DNA of 64,000 nt from Streptomyces sp. NBC_00273 (GCF_036178145.1 NZ_CP108067.1:6337501-6401500), one strand, 5' to 3'; positions 17,975-26,673 are shown, counted from the first letter of the stretch. Notes: a model not told the origin generated them from the sequence alone. A program made the numbers and translations.

Positions 17975-18862
17975 ATGTCCGGGGCATACCACTGGGGCGC
18001 GCTGGCCGTGCAGGAGCGGGTCGGCGTACGGGACCTCGCCGAACACGTCGGCCGCTCGATCGGCACGGGCGTCCGGGACGTCGCCGCGGCCTTCCTCGGG
18101 CTCCAGCCGCACCTGGTCGTCGGCGCCGCCGACGGCGCGGGGCGGGTGTGGGCCTCCCTGCTCACCGGTGCGCCCGGTTTCGTACGGGCCACCGGGCCGG
18201 ACCGGATCGCCGTCGCCGGCGGTCCACCGGCGGGAGATCCGCTCGCCGGGGCGCTGGCCACGGCCGGGACCCGGGTCGGGACCATCGCGCTCGACCCGCG
18301 CACCCGGCGCCGGATGCGGCTGAACGGGACCCTGGAGGTGACGCGGGGAGGCTTCGCCGTCGAGGTCGAACAGGTCTTCGCCAACTGCCCGAAGTACCTG
18401 CAGAAGAGGCAGCCGCTGGAACTCGTCCGGGAGGGGGCGGGCGTGGTGCGGCGCGGGGAGGCGCTGACCCCGGGCCAGCAGCGGACCGTGCGCGGCGCCG
18501 ACACCTTCTTCGTCGCCACCACGGCGGAGGCGGACGGGGCCGACGTCAGCCACCGGGGCGGGCTGCCCGGCTTCGTCGAGGTGCTCTCGCCGGTCGAACT
18601 GGCCTGGCCGGACTATTCGGGCAACGCCATGTTCCTGACGCTGGGGAACCTGACGGCCGATCCGCGGGCCGGGCTGCTCTTCCCGGACTGGGAGAGCGGG
18701 GCGGTCCTGCAACTCAGCGGCCGGGCCCGGACGGAGTTCGGGGCCGACGGGAGCCGGCGCACCCGCTTCCGGGTGGAGTCGGTGGTGGAGGGCGTGCATC
18801 CCGGGCGGCTGCTCTGGAGCACCCCGGAGTACTCGCCTCACCTGGGCAGCACCACCAGGTAG
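17975..18862 (+). CDS. Pyridoxamine 5'-phosphate oxidase-like flavin-binding protein
   Basis: A 295-residue protein of the predicted flavin-nucleotide-binding, PNPOx-fold group (COG3576-like). Central features are FFVATT--DVSHRGGLPGFV, then DYSGNAMFLTLGNLTADPRAGLLFPDWE, which match the FMN-binding split barrel (short-chain pattern S-x-R-G-G-x-P-G-F and G-N-L-x-x-x-P-x-x-G-L). The N-terminal 150 residues form an extra domain with NCPKYLQKR before the barrel. Likely activity is flavin- or F420-dependent reduction of small molecules, inferred from fold only. ATG 17975 is preceded by GGAAGG. It is divergent from the CGNR regulator, and its 3' end overlaps the convergent DUF559-type gene by 25 bp. 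Confidence 0.85.
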   Translation: MSGAYHWGALAVQERVGVRDLAEHVGRSIGTGVRDVAAAFLGLQPHLVVGAADGAGRVWASLLTGAPGFVRATGPDRIAVAGGPPAGDPLAGALATAGTRVGTIALDPRTRRRMRLNGTLEVTRGGFAVEVEQVFANCPKYLQKRQPLELVREGAGVVRRGEALTPGQQRTVRGADTFFVATTAEADGADVSHRGGLPGFVEVLSPVELAWPDYSGNAMFLTLGNLTADPRAGLLFPDWESGAVLQLSGRARTEFGADGSRRTRFRVESVVEGVHPGRLLWSTPEYSPHLGSTTR

Positions 18863-19797
18863 GCGGCGGGTTCCCGGTCATCGGCGGCCGTCAGGGCGGT
18901 CCGGATGACCGCGGCCTGCTGCTCGGGCCAGTCGCGGAGCTTGCGCGGGGTGATGTGGATGACGGTCACCCCGAGCCGCTCCAGGGTCTCGCGCTTGCGC
19001 ACGGACTCGGACCACTGCTCGTCCTCGCCCTGGCGCGGGGCGCGGGTGTCGATCTCCACGGCGACGGAGAGCTCGGGCCAGTACGCGTCGACCCCGCCGA
19101 GGTGCGGGCCGCCGGGCAGGCGCAGGTCGACGTTCCAGACCGGGTCGGGGAGCTCGCAGCCGCGTACGAGGTGGTACAGCCGGTCCTCGGCGAGGGCCCG
19201 GCCCTCCGCGAGCAGCGACTCGACCGCGTCGACCACGTGCGGCCGGTTCAGCAGCCGGGCCACCGTCAGCTCCCGCACGACGGCGGCCGGTTCGCAGTGC
19301 CCGCCGCGAACGGCCTCGCTCAGCAGGCGGCGTACGGTGACGGCGTCGGAGAGCTGGGTGACGGCGTCGGCGACGGCCCGGGCGACGGGCGCCACCGGCA
19401 GTCCGGTCACCTCCTGGGACCGCGGCGGGGTGTGCGTCCGTACGATCCGCACGTCCCCGGTGGAGCGCAGCCGCCGGGTGCCGGGCACCAGGACGTCGAT
19501 GTGCGAGAGGGCGAGCAGCGGGGGCGCGGAGCTGAACCGGTACAGGGCGAGCGCCGCCAGCCCGGTGATCATGACCTCGCCGCCGCGCCGCCCCGCGTAC
19601 AGCAGCGCCGCGTGCAGCCGCTCCTCGCTGGTCGCCGGGCCGGAGTGGAGCAGGAACACCCCGGGCAGGATCTGCTGCCAGGGTCGCTCGGCCGCGTCGG
19701 AGGCGGTGACGCCGTGCTCGCGCAGCTGGGCGAGGGTCAGCACGCGGGGGCGGCTGCCGGTGAGGTGGGCGAGGGGGAGGGGCGCGTTGTGGTTCAT
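18838..19797 (-). CDS. AbiEi/DUF559-like protein (HTH-like N-terminus, predicted endonuclease-fold C-terminus)
   Basis: A 319-residue protein. The N-terminal 80 residues (RVLTLAQLREHGVTASDA, PWQQILPGVFLLHSG) match the winged-helix domain found in AbiEi-type antitoxins and their solitary actinobacterial relatives. The C-terminal third has GGVDAYWPELSVAVEIDT then KRETLERLGVTVIHITPRKLR, the Vsr/DUF559-like restriction-endonuclease fold core. The metal-binding Lys of a classical PD-(D/E)XK site is not obvious. No AbiEii-like nucleotidyltransferase toxin lies beside it, so a toxin-antitoxin role is not supported. Such proteins are abundant in actinobacteria with no known function. The ATG at 19797 has GAGGGAA about 10 nt upstream. 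Confidence 0.7.
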   Translation of the reverse strand: MNHNAPLPLAHLTGSRPRVLTLAQLREHGVTASDAAERPWQQILPGVFLLHSGPATSEERLHAALLYAGRRGGEVMITGLAALALYRFSSAPPLLALSHIDVLVPGTRRLRSTGDVRIVRTHTPPRSQEVTGLPVAPVARAVADAVTQLSDAVTVRRLLSEAVRGGHCEPAAVVRELTVARLLNRPHVVDAVESLLAEGRALAEDRLYHLVRGCELPDPVWNVDLRLPGGPHLGGVDAYWPELSVAVEIDTRAPRQGEDEQWSESVRKRETLERLGVTVIHITPRKLRDWPEQQAAVIRTALTAADDREPAAYLVVLPR

Positions 19798-19936
19798 GAG
19801 GCGGTGATTCCCTCGGGCCGCGGCCCTGCTAACCCCTGTTACACGCTCGTCGACAAATCCGGACAAGGTAGGGCTAAAGTACGGGCGTTCGACTGCCGAT
19901 GGAGTGCGCCCGTCCGGGGGACCCCGCCCGGCGCTG

Positions 19937-19961
19937 TTTCCCGGGGCTCCGCCCCGGGAAA
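19937..19961 (-). terminator. Hairpin terminator after the second pepN gene
   Basis: Perfect 11-bp arms TTTCCCGGGGC (19937-19947) and GCCCCGGGAAA (19951-19961) around TCC, extended outward by GGCGC/GCGCC. It lies 12 bp past the pepN2 stop. The T-run in the arm gives a short U-stretch on the minus strand. Confidence 0.8.
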
Positions 19962-19973
19962 CGGCGCCGCAGG

Positions 19974-22532
19974 CTAGTGGCCCGCCGTCGCGTCGCACCG
20001 CTGCGCGGCAAGGGCGCGGGCCAGGTCGTCGCGGGACTCCAGGACCAGCCGGCGCAGGGCCGGCGGAGCCGAGGGGTGGGCCGACAGCCACGCGTCGGTG
20101 GCGTCCAGCGTGGCGGAGTCGCTCTGCAGCGACGGGTACAGCCCCTTCACCACGTCCATGCCGATCTGGATCGACCGGTCCGCCCACACCCGTTCGATCA
20201 CCTCGAAGTAGCGCCCCGCGTAGCCCGCCAGCAGGCCCCGCTGAGAGGGCTGCTGCATGCCCGCGATCGTCGCCTCGACCAGCGCGTTGGACAGCGCGTC
20301 CGATTCGACCACCGCCGCCCACGCCTGGTCCTTCACCGCCGGCGAGGGCCGCGCCGCCAGGCACCGCACCTGGTGCCGCTTGCCCGAGGCCGTGTCGTCG
20401 CGCGCCAGTTCGGCGGCGAGCACGGCCTCGTCCACCGCCCCGTGCGCGGTCAGCGGCAGCAGGAAGTCCCAGCGCAGTTCCTGGTCCACGTCCAGCCCGT
20501 CGATCCGCGCCGACCCCTCCAGCAGCCCCAGCAGCAGCTGGAAGTCGCCCTCCGTCGCCGCGCTCGCCGCGAAGAAACGGGCCCACGTCAGCTGGTGCTC
20601 CGATCCCGGCGCCGCGACCCGCAGCTCGTGCAGCGCGCCCGCCGCGAGCTCCCGGCCGCCCTGCTCGCGCCAGGCGGGCGCCGCGTAGTGGGTGACCGAG
20701 GTCAGGGCCTGCGCGTGCAGCATCTGCAGGACGCCGACGTCGCTCTCGCGGCCCGCGTGCGCGAGGACCAGCGAGATGAAGTCGCGGGCGGGCAGCAGGC
20801 CGTCGCGCGTCAGGTTCCACAGCGCCGACCAGCTCAGCGCCCGGGCGAGCGGGTCCGTGAGGTCGCCGAGGTGCGCCCGCAGCGTGGCCATCGAGCCCTC
20901 GTCGAAGCGGATCTTGCAGTAGGTGAGGTCCTCGTCGTTGACCAGGACCAGGTCGGGCCGCTCCGCGCCCGCCAGCTCCGTGACGACCGTCCGCACTCCC
21001 GACACGTCCGCGTCGGCCCGCGCGTAGCGGACCAGCGTCCCGTCGGGATCCAGCCGGTACAGGCCCACCGCGACCCGGTGCGGGCGCAGCTCGTCGCCCT
21101 CCTGCACGACCGCCAGTTCCGTCACCCGACCGCCCGCGTCGTAGGTGACCACCGGGGTCAGCGCGTTCACGCCGGCGGTCTGCAGCCAGGCCCGCGACCA
21201 CTGCGCCATGTCCCGCCCGGAGACCTCCGCGAGCACGGACAGCAGGTCGTCGAGCGTGGTGTTCCCGTACGCGTTGGCCTTGAAGTAGCGCCGCGCGCCC
21301 TCCAGGAAGGCCTCCCGCCCCACGTAGGCGACCAGCTGCTTGAGCACCGCCGCGCCCTTGGCGTAGGTGATGCCGTCGAAGTTCAGCTTGGCGTCCTCCA
21401 GGTCACGGATGTCGGCCGTGATCGGGTGCGTGGACGGCAGCTGGTCGGCCCGGTAGGCCCACGCCTTGCGGTTGTTGGCGAAGGTGACCCACGCCTGGTC
21501 GAAGCGGGTGGCCTCCACCAGCGCGAAGGAGCCCATGAAGTCCGCGAAGGACTCCTTCAGCCACAGGTCGTCCCACCACTTCATGGTGACCAGGTCGCCG
21601 AACCACATGTGCGCCATCTCGTGCAGGATCGTGTTCGAGCGGCGCTCGTAGGAGGCCTTCGTGACCTTGCCGCGGAAGATGTACTCCTCGCGGAAGGTCA
21701 CCATCCCCGGGTTCTCCATCGCGCCCAGGTTGTACTCCGGCACGAAGGCCTGGTCGTACTTACCGAAGGGGTACGGGTAGTCGAAGATCTCGTGGAAGAG
21801 GTCGAAGCCCTGCTTGGTGATCAGGAAGACGTCATCGGCGTCGAAGTGCTTCGCCAGCCCCTTGCGGCACATCGCGCCCAGCGGGATGGTCAGGTCCCCG
21901 CGCGTGTAGGAGTCCGTCACGTAGTGGTAGGGGCCCGCGACCACGCACGTGATGTACGTGGAGATCGGCGCGGTCTCCGCGAACCGCCAGACGCCCGCCC
22001 CGCGGGACTCCTCGGCGCCGTTGCTCCACACCTGCCAGCCCGCAGGAGCCGTCACCTCGAAGCGGTACGGGGCCTTGAGGTCGGGCTGTTCGAAGTTCGC
22101 GTACACCCGCCGCGCGTCGGCCGGTTCGTACTGGGTGTAGAGGTAGACCTCGCCGTCCTCCGGGTCCACGAAGCGGTGCAGGCCCTCGCCCGTCCGGCTG
22201 TACGCGCAGTTCGCGTCCACCACGAGGACGTTCTCGGCGGCCAGGCCGTCGAGGGAGATCCGGGCGCCGTCGAAGACGGCGGCCACGTCCAGCGAGCGCC
22301 CGTTCAGGGTCACGGCGTTCACCGAGGGCGCGATCAGGTCCGCGAAGGTGGAGGCGCCGGTGCCCGCCGCCCGGAAGCGGATCGTCGTCACCGAGCGGAA
22401 GGTCCGCGGACCCTCGGCCGGTTCGGCCTCGTCCACCGCGGACCGGATGTCGAGGACCACCTCGTACCCGTCGACGGACAGCAGCTCGGCCCGCTCGCGG
22501 GCCTCGTCGCGGGACAGATTCTCTCCGGGCAC
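19974..22532 (-). CDS. Aminopeptidase N paralogue (M1 family)
   Basis: A second M1 zinc aminopeptidase, 852 residues from GTG 22532 (AAGGAG 5 nt upstream; begins PGENLSRDEARERAELLS). It has GAMEN (about 270-274), HEMAHMWFGD (HEXXH about 304-308) and the third zinc ligand Glu in LWLKESFADF (about E327), plus the helical ERAP1-like C-terminus. It resembles the protein at 8083-10689 along its whole length, including the start (PGxNLxRxEAxxRAxLLxVxxYE), so the two arose by an old duplication. Both active sites look intact. It diverges from the Rv2466c-like gene. The terminator hairpin lies downstream. Confidence 0.93.
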   Translation of the reverse strand: MPGENLSRDEARERAELLSVDGYEVVLDIRSAVDEAEPAEGPRTFRSVTTIRFRAAGTGASTFADLIAPSVNAVTLNGRSLDVAAVFDGARISLDGLAAENVLVVDANCAYSRTGEGLHRFVDPEDGEVYLYTQYEPADARRVYANFEQPDLKAPYRFEVTAPAGWQVWSNGAEESRGAGVWRFAETAPISTYITCVVAGPYHYVTDSYTRGDLTIPLGAMCRKGLAKHFDADDVFLITKQGFDLFHEIFDYPYPFGKYDQAFVPEYNLGAMENPGMVTFREEYIFRGKVTKASYERRSNTILHEMAHMWFGDLVTMKWWDDLWLKESFADFMGSFALVEATRFDQAWVTFANNRKAWAYRADQLPSTHPITADIRDLEDAKLNFDGITYAKGAAVLKQLVAYVGREAFLEGARRYFKANAYGNTTLDDLLSVLAEVSGRDMAQWSRAWLQTAGVNALTPVVTYDAGGRVTELAVVQEGDELRPHRVAVGLYRLDPDGTLVRYARADADVSGVRTVVTELAGAERPDLVLVNDEDLTYCKIRFDEGSMATLRAHLGDLTDPLARALSWSALWNLTRDGLLPARDFISLVLAHAGRESDVGVLQMLHAQALTSVTHYAAPAWREQGGRELAAGALHELRVAAPGSEHQLTWARFFAASAATEGDFQLLLGLLEGSARIDGLDVDQELRWDFLLPLTAHGAVDEAVLAAELARDDTASGKRHQVRCLAARPSPAVKDQAWAAVVESDALSNALVEATIAGMQQPSQRGLLAGYAGRYFEVIERVWADRSIQIGMDVVKGLYPSLQSDSATLDATDAWLSAHPSAPPALRRLVLESRDDLARALAAQRCDATAGH

Positions 22533-22675
22533 GTGCACTCCTTCGTGCGTGATCGCGTTCTTGCGTCGAATCCTCGCACGAGGGAATGCGCGCCACCCGG
22601 TACTCGTTGGTGACGGGGAACGTGAGCCCAGTGATGCCCTGGTGCGACCGACCCACGCCAAGACTGAGGAGAGAC

Positions 22676-23320
22676 ATGACCGACACCCAGGTGCGCGAGA
22701 AGACCCCGGTCGACTTCTGGTTCGACCCGCTCTGCCCTTGGGCCTGGATGACGTCCCGCTGGATGGTCGAGGTCGAGAAGGTCCGCGACGTCGAGGTCCG
22801 CTGGCACGTGATGAGCCTCGCGGTGCTCAACGAGAACAAGCTCGACGAGCTGCCCGAGACCTACCGCGAGCTGCTCGGCCCCAAGGGCTGGGCTCCGGTG
22901 CGCGTGGTGATAGCGGCCCAGCAGAAGCACGGTGAGGAAGTCACCGGCAAGCTCTACACCGCGCTCGGCACCCGCATCCACAACGATGAGAAGGGCCCGA
23001 CCCGCGAGGTGCTCGCCGAGGCGCTGGCCGAGGTCGGCCTGCCGGCCGAGTTGCTCGCGTACGCCGACTCGGACGAGTACGACGAGGTGCTGCGGGCCTC
23101 GCACAACGACGGGATCGACCGGGTGGGCCAGGAGGTCGGCACTCCGGTGATCTCCGTGCCGGGTGCCGAGGGCGACGTGGCCTTCTTCGGTCCGGTCGTC
23201 ACCCCGACCCCGCGCGGCGACGCGGCCGCCCGGCTCTGGGACGGCACCCTGCTCGTCGCCTCGACCCCGGGCTTCTACGAGATCAAGCGCACCCGCACCA
23301 AGGGCCCGTCCTTCGAGTAG
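22676..23320 (+). CDS. Mycothiol-dependent nitroreductase Rv2466c-like (DsbA-fold)
   Basis: A 214-residue thioredoxin-fold protein of the DsbA/FrnE group. The active-site region FWFDPLCPWAWMTSRWM places one cysteine (about C20) in a CPWA motif. The cis-Pro loop is in VGTPVISV. In mycobacteria the related Rv2466c (CPWC) uses mycothiol to reduce disulfides and nitro-prodrugs. Mycothiol is also the main thiol of Streptomyces, so a similar redox role is likely. Here the second cysteine is Ala, implying a monothiol mechanism. ATG 22676 follows GAGGAG. A terminator hairpin lies just after the stop, and the gene is convergent with sodF. Confidence 0.88.
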   Translation: MTDTQVREKTPVDFWFDPLCPWAWMTSRWMVEVEKVRDVEVRWHVMSLAVLNENKLDELPETYRELLGPKGWAPVRVVIAAQQKHGEEVTGKLYTALGTRIHNDEKGPTREVLAEALAEVGLPAELLAYADSDEYDEVLRASHNDGIDRVGQEVGTPVISVPGAEGDVAFFGPVVTPTPRGDAAARLWDGTLLVASTPGFYEIKRTRTKGPSFE

Positions 23321-23341
23321 GCCCGGCGGGCACACCACACA

Positions 23342-23378
23342 GAAGACCCCCGTGAGTCACGTCCTCACGGGGGTCTTC
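23342..23378. terminator. Bidirectional terminator between the thiol-redox gene and sodF
   Basis: A perfect 15-bp inverted repeat: GAAGACCCCCGTGAG (23342-23356) and CTCACGGGGGTCTTC (23364-23378), with a 7-base loop. Confidence 0.92.
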
Positions 23379-23446
23379 CGTTCGACACGCCCGCCGGTGA
23401 AGGTTGAGAAGACGATCACGAGGCGGACGGGTTCGTGGTGCTGCGG

Positions 23447-24103
23447 TCAGCCCTTGGCGGGGATCAGCAGCGGGGTGTTCGCCTTGGCGTCGGCGTAGCG
23501 CTTGGACACGTCCTGCCAGTTGACGACGTTCCACATCGCCTCGATGAAGTCCACCTTCTGGTTCTTGTACTGAAGGTAGAAGGCGTGCTCCCAGGCGTCG
23601 AAGACCAGGATCGGCGTGCTCGCGACGCCCACGTTGCCCTGGTGGTCGTAGACCTGCTCGACGACCAGGCGGCCGCTGACGGGCTCGTACGCGAGCACGC
23701 CCCAGCCGGAGCCCTGGGTGGCGGAGGACGCGAAGGTCAGCTGCTTCTTGAACTTCGCGAAGGAGCCGAAGGACTCGGTGATCGCGTCGGCCAGGTCGCC
23801 CAGGCCGTCGGCCGCGGTGGGCTCGCCGCCGCCCTCGCCGGTCTTCGGGCTGGCCATGTTGTGCCAGTAGATGCTGTGCAGGATGTGGCCGGAGAGGTGG
23901 AACGCGAGGTTCTTCTCCAGGCCGTTGAGGGCGCCCCAGTTCTCCTTGTCGCGCGCCTCCGCCAGCTGCTCCAGCGTGTTGTTGGCGCCCGTGACGTAGG
24001 CCGCGTGGTGCTTGTCGTGGTGCAGCTCGATGATCTGCGGGTTGATCACCGGCTCCAGCGCCGCGTAGTCGTACGGAAGCTCAGGAAGCGTGTAGATGGC
24101 CAT
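23447..24103 (-). CDS. sodF: Superoxide dismutase [Fe-Zn type]
   Basis: Cytoplasmic superoxide dismutase, 218 residues. All four metal ligands are visible: H28 in [13 protein letters not shown]76 in [11 protein letters not shown]169 and H173 in [15 protein letters not shown]. Fe is assigned from the Streptomyces SodF resemblance. Fe and Mn forms are not safely separable by eye. In S. coelicolor sodF is repressed by the nickel-responsive regulator Nur when nickel is present, so that Ni-SOD (SodN) takes over. A matching Nur box sits upstream here. ATG 24103 has only a weak distant ribosome site. Confidence 0.95.
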   Translation of the reverse strand: MAIYTLPELPYDYAALEPVINPQIIELHHDKHHAAYVTGANNTLEQLAEARDKENWGALNGLEKNLAFHLSGHILHSIYWHNMASPKTGEGGGEPTAADGLGDLADAITESFGSFAKFKKQLTFASSATQGSGWGVLAYEPVSGRLVVEQVYDHQGNVGVASTPILVFDAWEHAFYLQYKNQKVDFIEAMWNVVNWQDVSKRYADAKANTPLLIPAKG

Positions 24104-24140
24104 GCGTGTTATCCGGTCCCCTCAGCGTGCCAATCGCTTA

Positions 24141-24157
24141 TTGCAATTAATGCGCAA
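24141..24157. promoter_or_regulatory. Nur box upstream of sodF
   Basis: TTGCAA (24141-24146), TTAAT, GCGCAA (24152-24157). This fits the published Streptomyces Nur operator pattern TTGCAA-N5-TTGCAA with one substitution. It lies 38-54 bp upstream of the sodF start codon, in the promoter region, consistent with Ni-dependent repression. Confidence 0.85.
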
Positions 24158-24215
24158 CTGCACGCTAGCAGCATCTATTCCACCCCACACGTAAGGGTTA
24201 CCTCTGTAAAACACG

Positions 24216-24247
24216 GGTGGGCCCCGTGCGTTCGCACGGGGCCCACC
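24216..24247 (-). terminator. Terminator after the first amino-acid permease gene
   Basis: A perfect 15-bp inverted repeat GGTGGGCCCCGTGCG (24216-24230) / CGCACGGGGCCCACC (24233-24247) with a two-base TT spacer. On the minus strand it is followed by GTGTTTTAC, a short U-tract. Confidence 0.9.
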
Positions 24248-24263
24248 TGCGGTTGAGGGACTG

Positions 24264-25664
24264 TCAGCGGGCGGTGGCCGCCCGGCGCTGCACGGCCCAG
24301 CCGGTCGCCGCGAGGGCGACGGTGAGCCCGCCGGTGAAGACCACCTGGACGCGCGTGTCCTCGCCCAGGGCCATCAGCACCAGGACCCCGGCCACCCCGG
24401 CCAGCGCCACCCAGGTCAGGTACGGGAAGCCCCACATCTTCACGACCAGCTTTTCGGGGGCCTCGCGTTCCAGCCGGCGGCGCAGCACGAACTGCGAGAC
24501 GGCGATGAAGCCCCAGACGATCAGGATGACCCCGCCCACCATGTTCAGCAGCCAGGCGAACAGGGTGTCCGGGTACCAGTAGGACAGCAGCACGGTGACG
24601 AAGCCGAAGCCGCAGGAGGCGAGGACCGCCCGGCGCGGCACCCCGCCGCTGACCTTGCCCAGCGCCTTCGGGCCCTGGCCGCGGGAGACGAGGGAGTAGG
24701 CCATGCGCGAGGAACCGTAGATGTTGGCGTTCATCGCGGACATCAGGGCGATCAGGATGACCACGTTCATGATCTCGCCGGCGGCCGGGATGCCCAGGCG
24801 GTCCAAGGTCGCGGCGTAGGGGCCGTCCGCCGTGACGGCCGGGTCGTTCCACGGCAGGAGGGTGACGATGACCAGCATGGAGCCCACGTAGACGATCGCG
24901 ATCCGCCACATGGTGGTCCGCACGGCCGTGGCCACGCCCTTGACCGGGTCCTCGGACTCGGCGGCCGCGATGGTCACCGTCTCCAGCCCGCCGTACGCGA
25001 CGACGGAGGCCAGCAGTCCGACCAGCAGGCCGTCCACACCGTGGGGCAGAAGGCCGCCGTCGTGCAGCAGGTTGGTGGAGCCGGGGGAGTCGGTGCCGGG
25101 CAGCAGGCCGAGCACGGCCAGCACGCCCAGGCCCAGGAAGAGCGCGATCGCGCCGATCTTGAGGGCGGCGAACCAGAACTCGAACTCGCCGAAGTTCGAG
25201 ACGGCGGCGAGGTTGGAGCCGCAGAACACGGCCATGAAGACCAGCACCCACATCCAGGAGGGGGTGCCCGGGAACCAGCCGGTCATGATGTGCGCCGCGC
25301 CGATGGCCTCGATGGCCACGCCCACGCAGAGCAGGATCCAGAACATCCAGCCGGCGGTGAATCCGGCCCAGGGCCCGATCGCCCGCTCGGCGTGCACGGA
25401 GAAGGAGCCCGAGGCGGGGTTGGCGGCGGACATCTCGCCGAGCATCCGCATCACGAACATCACGAGCAGCCCGGACGCGGCGTACGCGAGCACGATCGAG
25501 GGACCTGCGGCGGCGATGCCGGCGCCGGAGCCGACGAAGAGTCCGGCGCCGATGACACCGCCGAGGGCGATCATCGAGAGGTGGCGCTGCTTGAGTCCGT
25601 TGCCGAGGGGTGAACCGGCGCCGGTCTGCGGTGCTTCGGGGGGTGTCAGGGTGCTCTGGCTCAT
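24264..25664 (-). CDS. Amino acid permease (APC superfamily, GabP/AAT type)
   Basis: A 466-residue, about 12-helix transporter. The first helix has LSMIALGGVIGAGLFVGSG, the substrate-backbone-binding G-V-I-G-x-G-L-F signature. MRMLGEMSAANPASGSFS and FEFWFAALKIGAIALF are also diagnostic. These carriers import amino acids or GABA with protons. Specificity cannot be read here. ATG 25664 lacks a clear Shine-Dalgarno. It is the first of three paralogous permease genes on the minus strand within 6.2 kb (with 26674-28071 and 29017-30450), each ended by its own hairpin. Confidence 0.92.
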   Translation of the reverse strand: MSQSTLTPPEAPQTGAGSPLGNGLKQRHLSMIALGGVIGAGLFVGSGAGIAAAGPSIVLAYAASGLLVMFVMRMLGEMSAANPASGSFSVHAERAIGPWAGFTAGWMFWILLCVGVAIEAIGAAHIMTGWFPGTPSWMWVLVFMAVFCGSNLAAVSNFGEFEFWFAALKIGAIALFLGLGVLAVLGLLPGTDSPGSTNLLHDGGLLPHGVDGLLVGLLASVVAYGGLETVTIAAAESEDPVKGVATAVRTTMWRIAIVYVGSMLVIVTLLPWNDPAVTADGPYAATLDRLGIPAAGEIMNVVILIALMSAMNANIYGSSRMAYSLVSRGQGPKALGKVSGGVPRRAVLASCGFGFVTVLLSYWYPDTLFAWLLNMVGGVILIVWGFIAVSQFVLRRRLEREAPEKLVVKMWGFPYLTWVALAGVAGVLVLMALGEDTRVQVVFTGGLTVALAATGWAVQRRAATAR

Positions 25665-25835
25665 TGGGGTGTGCCTGTCCGGTTGTGCGGGGGGACGTGG
25701 TGAGGTGCGCCAGTCTGCCGAGCGTCCGATCACCGGACGTTTCCAGTCCGATATTCGGACTTCCGGCTCACGGTTCGTGATCATCCCCGTACGCTCGTGC
25801 CGAAGCCGCAGACACCCGACCCGAGGGAGCCATCG

Positions 25836-26618
25836 ATGGACCGGACCGTGACCGCGCTGCCCGGCACCGGCCGGGGCGTACTCGTCACCGGAGCCTCACG
25901 GGGCATCGGCCGGGCGATCGCGACCGCCTTCGCCCGGCAGGGCGACCGGGTCGCCGTGCACTGCTCGGCCCGGCGGGCCGACGCGGAGGAGACCCTCGCC
26001 TCGCTGGAGGGCGAGGGACACGTACTGGTTGCCGCCGACCTCGCCGACCCCGCCGGTGTCGAGGCCCTGGCGGCCGCGGCGGACGAGGCGCTCGGCGGGG
26101 TGGACGTCCTGGTCAACAACGCCGCCGTGATGCTGGCCCACCCGCTGCCCGAGACCTCCTACGAGGACTGGCAGCAGGCCTGGCGGCGGACCGTCGACGT
26201 GAACCTCTTCGGCTCCGCCAACCTGAGCCACTGCGTCGCGCGCCGCATGATCGCAGCGGGACGCGAGGGACGCATCGTCAACGTCGGCTCGCGCGGCGCC
26301 TTCCGGGGCGAACCCGACCACCCCGCCTACGGCGCGACCAAGGCCGCGGTCCACGCCCTGGGCCAGTCCCTCGCCGTGTCCCTCGCCCCGCACGGCATCG
26401 CCGTCGCCTCCGTGGCGCCCGGCTTCGTCGCCACCGAGCGGGTCGCCGGCCGGCTGGAGGGGCCCGAGGGCGCCGGCATCCGGGCGCAGAGCCCCTTCGG
26501 CCGCGTCGCGGCCCCGGAAGAGATCGCCTCCGCCGTGCTCTACCTGGCCTCGCCCGCGGCGGCCTGGAGCTCGGGCACGGTCCTCGACGTCAACGGGGCC
26601 TCCTACCTGCGCACCTGA
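25836..26618 (+). CDS. SDR-family NAD(P)-dependent oxidoreductase
   Basis: A 260-residue classical short-chain dehydrogenase/reductase. The Rossmann cofactor motif is TGASRGIG (about residues 18-25), followed by the structural NNAAVM, the catalytic Ser region NVGSRGAF and the catalytic YGATK (YxxxK). The C-terminal end EIASAVLYLASPAAAWSSGTVL is typical of the family. ATG 25836 follows GAGGGAG. It is divergent from one permease gene and convergent with the next, sharing a terminator hairpin. The substrate is unknown. Confidence 0.9.
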   Translation: MDRTVTALPGTGRGVLVTGASRGIGRAIATAFARQGDRVAVHCSARRADAEETLASLEGEGHVLVAADLADPAGVEALAAAADEALGGVDVLVNNAAVMLAHPLPETSYEDWQQAWRRTVDVNLFGSANLSHCVARRMIAAGREGRIVNVGSRGAFRGEPDHPAYGATKAAVHALGQSLAVSLAPHGIAVASVAPGFVATERVAGRLEGPEGAGIRAQSPFGRVAAPEEIASAVLYLASPAAAWSSGTVLDVNGASYLRT

Positions 26619-26623
26619 GAACG

Positions 26624-26658
26624 ACAGGACCCCCGCGCCGGCGGCACGGGGGTCCTGT
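26624..26658. terminator. Terminator between the SDR gene and the second permease
   Basis: Perfect 12-bp arms ACAGGACCCCCG (26624-26635) and CGGGGGTCCTGT (26647-26658), loop CGCCGGCGGCA, lying between two convergent stop codons. Confidence 0.88.
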
Positions 26659-26673
26659 TCGTCCGGCTGGGCG

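Noticed and set aside
18838..19797. A toxin-antitoxin module based on the AbiEi-like protein
   Set aside because: No nucleotidyltransferase toxin gene is next to it. Neighbours are a flavoprotein and pepN.
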